From Dioscorea cayenensis subsp. rotundata (taxonomy: Eukaryota > Streptophyta > Magnoliopsida > Dioscoreales > Dioscoreaceae), in contig NC_052477.1 of NCBI RefSeq assembly GCF_009730915.1, forward strand, positions 930,001 to 994,000: a stretch of DNA of 64,000 bases. Reading direction: 5' to 3'. Shown piece by piece: positions 61,725 through 64,000 of this stretch (within the stretch, counting starts at the first letter, position 1; each line of letters starts with the position of its first letter). The position numbers and the translations under genes were made by a program. The notes beneath the pieces were generated by a model. The model was not told the DNA's origin, made no database searches, and was given only the letters and a program-made list of their open reading frames with translations.

Positions 61725-63380
61725 TGTTAGTTCCGTCACCGTGGTTTGTTGTTTAGAGAACACTCAAACACTCATAGAAAAACTCGACACAAACCAAATG
61801 AAATTAGGGAGACACGCGGAGTTGGTAACCTGGGCTCAGCGCCCACTCGCCACGCCCTGGGGCCAAGCTCGGAGATTGTTGGTTGTGATTTATATAACGC
61901 AAGTGTACGCTATCGCAAACAAGTAATATAATGATAAGAGAGTATCGTCCCCACGCAGGATTGAGTTTTATTAATTACCAAAATTAGTAACCCTAATTCT
62001 ACTTTACTAATGAGATTGGAGAGATTTAATTTAGAAAATCTAATTCAAGGACTAGAGAAAGATAGTTAGATGAAAAAGAAATCAATGTCAAGAGATTCTA
62101 GGGTTTCCGAGTTCACTCTAGACTAATTCCACCTAGATAATCTAGTTCAATCAATCATTGTTTGTTTCTTATGTTGTCATCAAATTTCCCTAAATTATAT
62201 ATTGATTTTTCTCAAGCATCAATATCATATTCCACTAGATAAGTTAACTTCATCTCTGAGATAACTGTGAATCTATGGAATTCATTAAGCTCTAGAAATT
62301 TATAATGATGGATACAACCTCATAAATATCTCTATCTTATGATGATGGTACGATATTTCAACCAAGACTTAATTCAATTATCATCTCTCGGTCTCAAATC
62401 AAATTACTAATCATGCAATTGGTGATCAAACAATCACAAGCATTAAGCATAGATTAAAATATCCAACATAGTCTTGGAACAAGCATCAATTAAATTAAAC
62501 AAAAATGAATCTAGGTTTTCATAGTCTGACTACATCGTAGCTCTAGAAAGAGTATTTAGAACACAATAATTGCAAAGTTCGACATGTGAATAAGGTTCAT
62601 AATAAAATAAACAAAGAAAAACTAAAAACTAAAGCCTAGCAATGAATCTGCGCCGAATCTTTGCTCCCGGCCTCTTGATCTCCGAAATTCTTCTCCCCTT
62701 TTCATCTCAACCCTAGCCCATTTTATAACATAAAAATCGGGGTAGTGCCTAGGCGCCAAAGACTGCGCTATAGTTTCTGTTTTATATCTCTTAATGTTGT
62801 AGCGCCTAAGTGCTGCATACTAGCGCCTAGGCGCTATACTTTCTGTTTTGTTTGTTCTCTCTTTGTTGAAACTTTCTCTACTTTCTCCAATTTTGTACTT
62901 TTTACATATTCTTCCTTCAAATCATTCTCTTTCTTTCCTACAATGCAATAGCAATAAGACTAGGAGTAAAATTGCTTCAAAATAATTCAAATTTAATTCA
63001 TTATGAGTTAAAGAAGGTCTATATTTTGAGTGCAAATTATACTCATCAGAGATAAACAATCCACTAAAAGAGACAAAAATAATTGAGTACAAACACTTTG
63101 TCACTCATTCTCCCAAATAAAGATCACTACTCTAACTAGATTGTCTAGTGCCCACACACTCTCCTCCTCAAGTGTCACACCCAATCTCAGAGCAAGGTAG
63201 CTTATATAGACACCTCAACGTCCCAAATATAACCCATACCTCTTTTAGAATCTCCGCGGCTGTGAGCTCCTTTTTTTCACTCGGCCTTTGATTAGGGTTT
63301 ACCGGTTAAAAATAAATGGATCACAAATCAATTTTTTTAATTTTTTTTATATGACTTCAAGGGATTATGGGTTCATGACA
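61725..63380 (-). mobile_element. copia 5' LTR, interrupted by a solo LTR
   Basis: On the minus strand the LTR would end in CTAACA just before the primer-binding site. Its start is placed at TGTCATGAACCC (63380) from the TG rule and general look only. A TATATAAGC-like box lies near 63200-63210. The solo LTR 61877-63048 sits inside. The 63380 edge is uncertain because the second LTR is not in the window. Confidence 0.45.
61877..63048 (-). mobile_element. solo LTR nested in the copia LTR, 1172 bp
   Basis: Starts TGATGAGTATAATTTGC on the minus strand (63048) and ends AACCAACA (61877), giving TG...CA ends. The five bases GAGAT flank it on both sides (61872-61876 and 63049-63053), an exact target-site duplication. 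No internal protein domain is present. It contains the palindromic GCGCCTAGGCGC-type motif (about 62750-62840) twice. Confidence 0.85.
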
Positions 63381-63720
63381 TTCCATTAGGGGCAAACCCC
63401 TAATGTTAATTACCCTAGACATTGTCTCAGGAACCTCCGATTAAGAAATAAGTGTGAAAAAGGAAATAAGTTGTGACAATAATTTTTCATTCATTTCAAT
63501 AAATATGAATTTACAAATTTCGTTGTCAATACAAGGAATTTAGAATCATCTTGACAATCATCTTGACTTATGAACTTATGTCTTGGACGTTTGCATTTTG
63601 GATTTGATTTGCATCTTTAATTTGATTTGAAGTTCAAGTTATGACTTTTCCATGTTGATGAACTATAGACTTGATTTTGACTTTTCATAAGCTTCGGCTT
63701 TTATACTTGTGAAGCTTTCT
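63381..63720. other. AT-rich flank, grading into a tandem repeat
   Basis: No gene. The end of this stretch already shows GACTT-rich phrases like the following satellite. Confidence 0.4.
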
Positions 63721-64000
63721 TCTTGACTTTTGAAACTCTTTGAGTCTTTGACCTCTGATGTCTAGAGACTACTGAATTTAATTGTCGATTTATATAGATT
63801 TTCAAATATTGACTTGTGAAATTCTTTGTGTCTCTCGACTTTTTGATGCCTTGAGACCACTTGAGTCTCAATTCATCGATTTATACTGATTTTTAATATT
63901 GACTTGTGAGGGCTCTTTGGGTCTCGACTTCTCGATGTCCCAGAGACCACTGAGAGCTCAATCGTCGATTTATATAGATTTTCAAATATCGACTTGTGGA
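63721..64000. repeat. 90-bp tandem satellite, running off the window
   Basis: The phrase GACTTGTGA/GACTTGTGG recurs at 63811, 63901 and 63991, exactly 90 bp apart; a more diverged unit begins near 63725. Units share TCGATTTATAxxGATTTT, GTCTC, GACTT and GAGACCACT pieces. The array continues past 64000. Confidence 0.88.

Overview
This is a nuclear segment from a flowering plant. Spliced genes with GT-AG introns, an AT-rich intergenic background, a TAS3 trans-acting siRNA locus, a shaggy-like GSK3 kinase, a gibberellin 2-oxidase and plant transposons all point that way. A non-grass monocot is my guess, but the sequence does not prove it. Two stretches of exactly 1000 N (10753-11752 and 58623-59622) are scaffold gaps.

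Layout. 0-5 kb: the 3' part of an alkaline/neutral invertase (+) and a complete gibberellin 2-oxidase (-). 5-10.5 kb: AT-rich spacer. 10.48-10.75 kb: a TAS3 locus (-) with two miR390-binding sites around two contiguous tasiARF units; its 5' part is in the first gap. 12.7-16.3 kb: a GSK3/shaggy-like kinase (-) with a leader intron. 19.2-21.6 kb: a PP2C phosphatase (+) with DRE and ABRE promoter elements. 22.4-27.0 kb: an RPAP2/RTR1-type RNA polymerase II CTD phosphatase (-), whose leader intron is homologous to that of the GSK3 gene. 30.0-30.5 kb: ubiquitin-ribosomal protein S27a (-). 31.3-33.2 kb: an intronless TolB/DPP6-N-like beta-propeller protein (-). 34.1-35.1 kb: a class III peroxidase (-). 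37.4-46.9 kb: a complete Mutator-like element (MULE) with 9-bp target-site duplications, carrying a decayed mudrA transposase (+) and a DUF1985/Ulp1-type protease gene (-). 47.3-51.7 kb: a broken kinesin-12 gene (+). 54.8 kb to the second gap: a second, inverted MULE of the same family. 59.6-64 kb: nested retrotransposon debris (copia gag, primer-binding site, a solo LTR with 5-bp target-site duplication) and a 90-bp tandem satellite running off the window.

Two patterns cut across genes. First, the introns of both MULEs are degenerate tandem arrays with a GTTTAA core recurring every 20-22 bp, always on the sense strand of the gene concerned; I know of no description of this. Second, conserved genes between about 30 and 58 kb carry one-base indels, mostly in homopolymers, while four conserved genes before 22 kb carry none. 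This looks like a change in sequence quality, though it could be real decay. The host genes share no obvious pathway. Gibberellin 2-oxidase, GSK3, PP2C and TAS3 all act in hormone or developmental signalling, but I see no evidence that their proximity matters.
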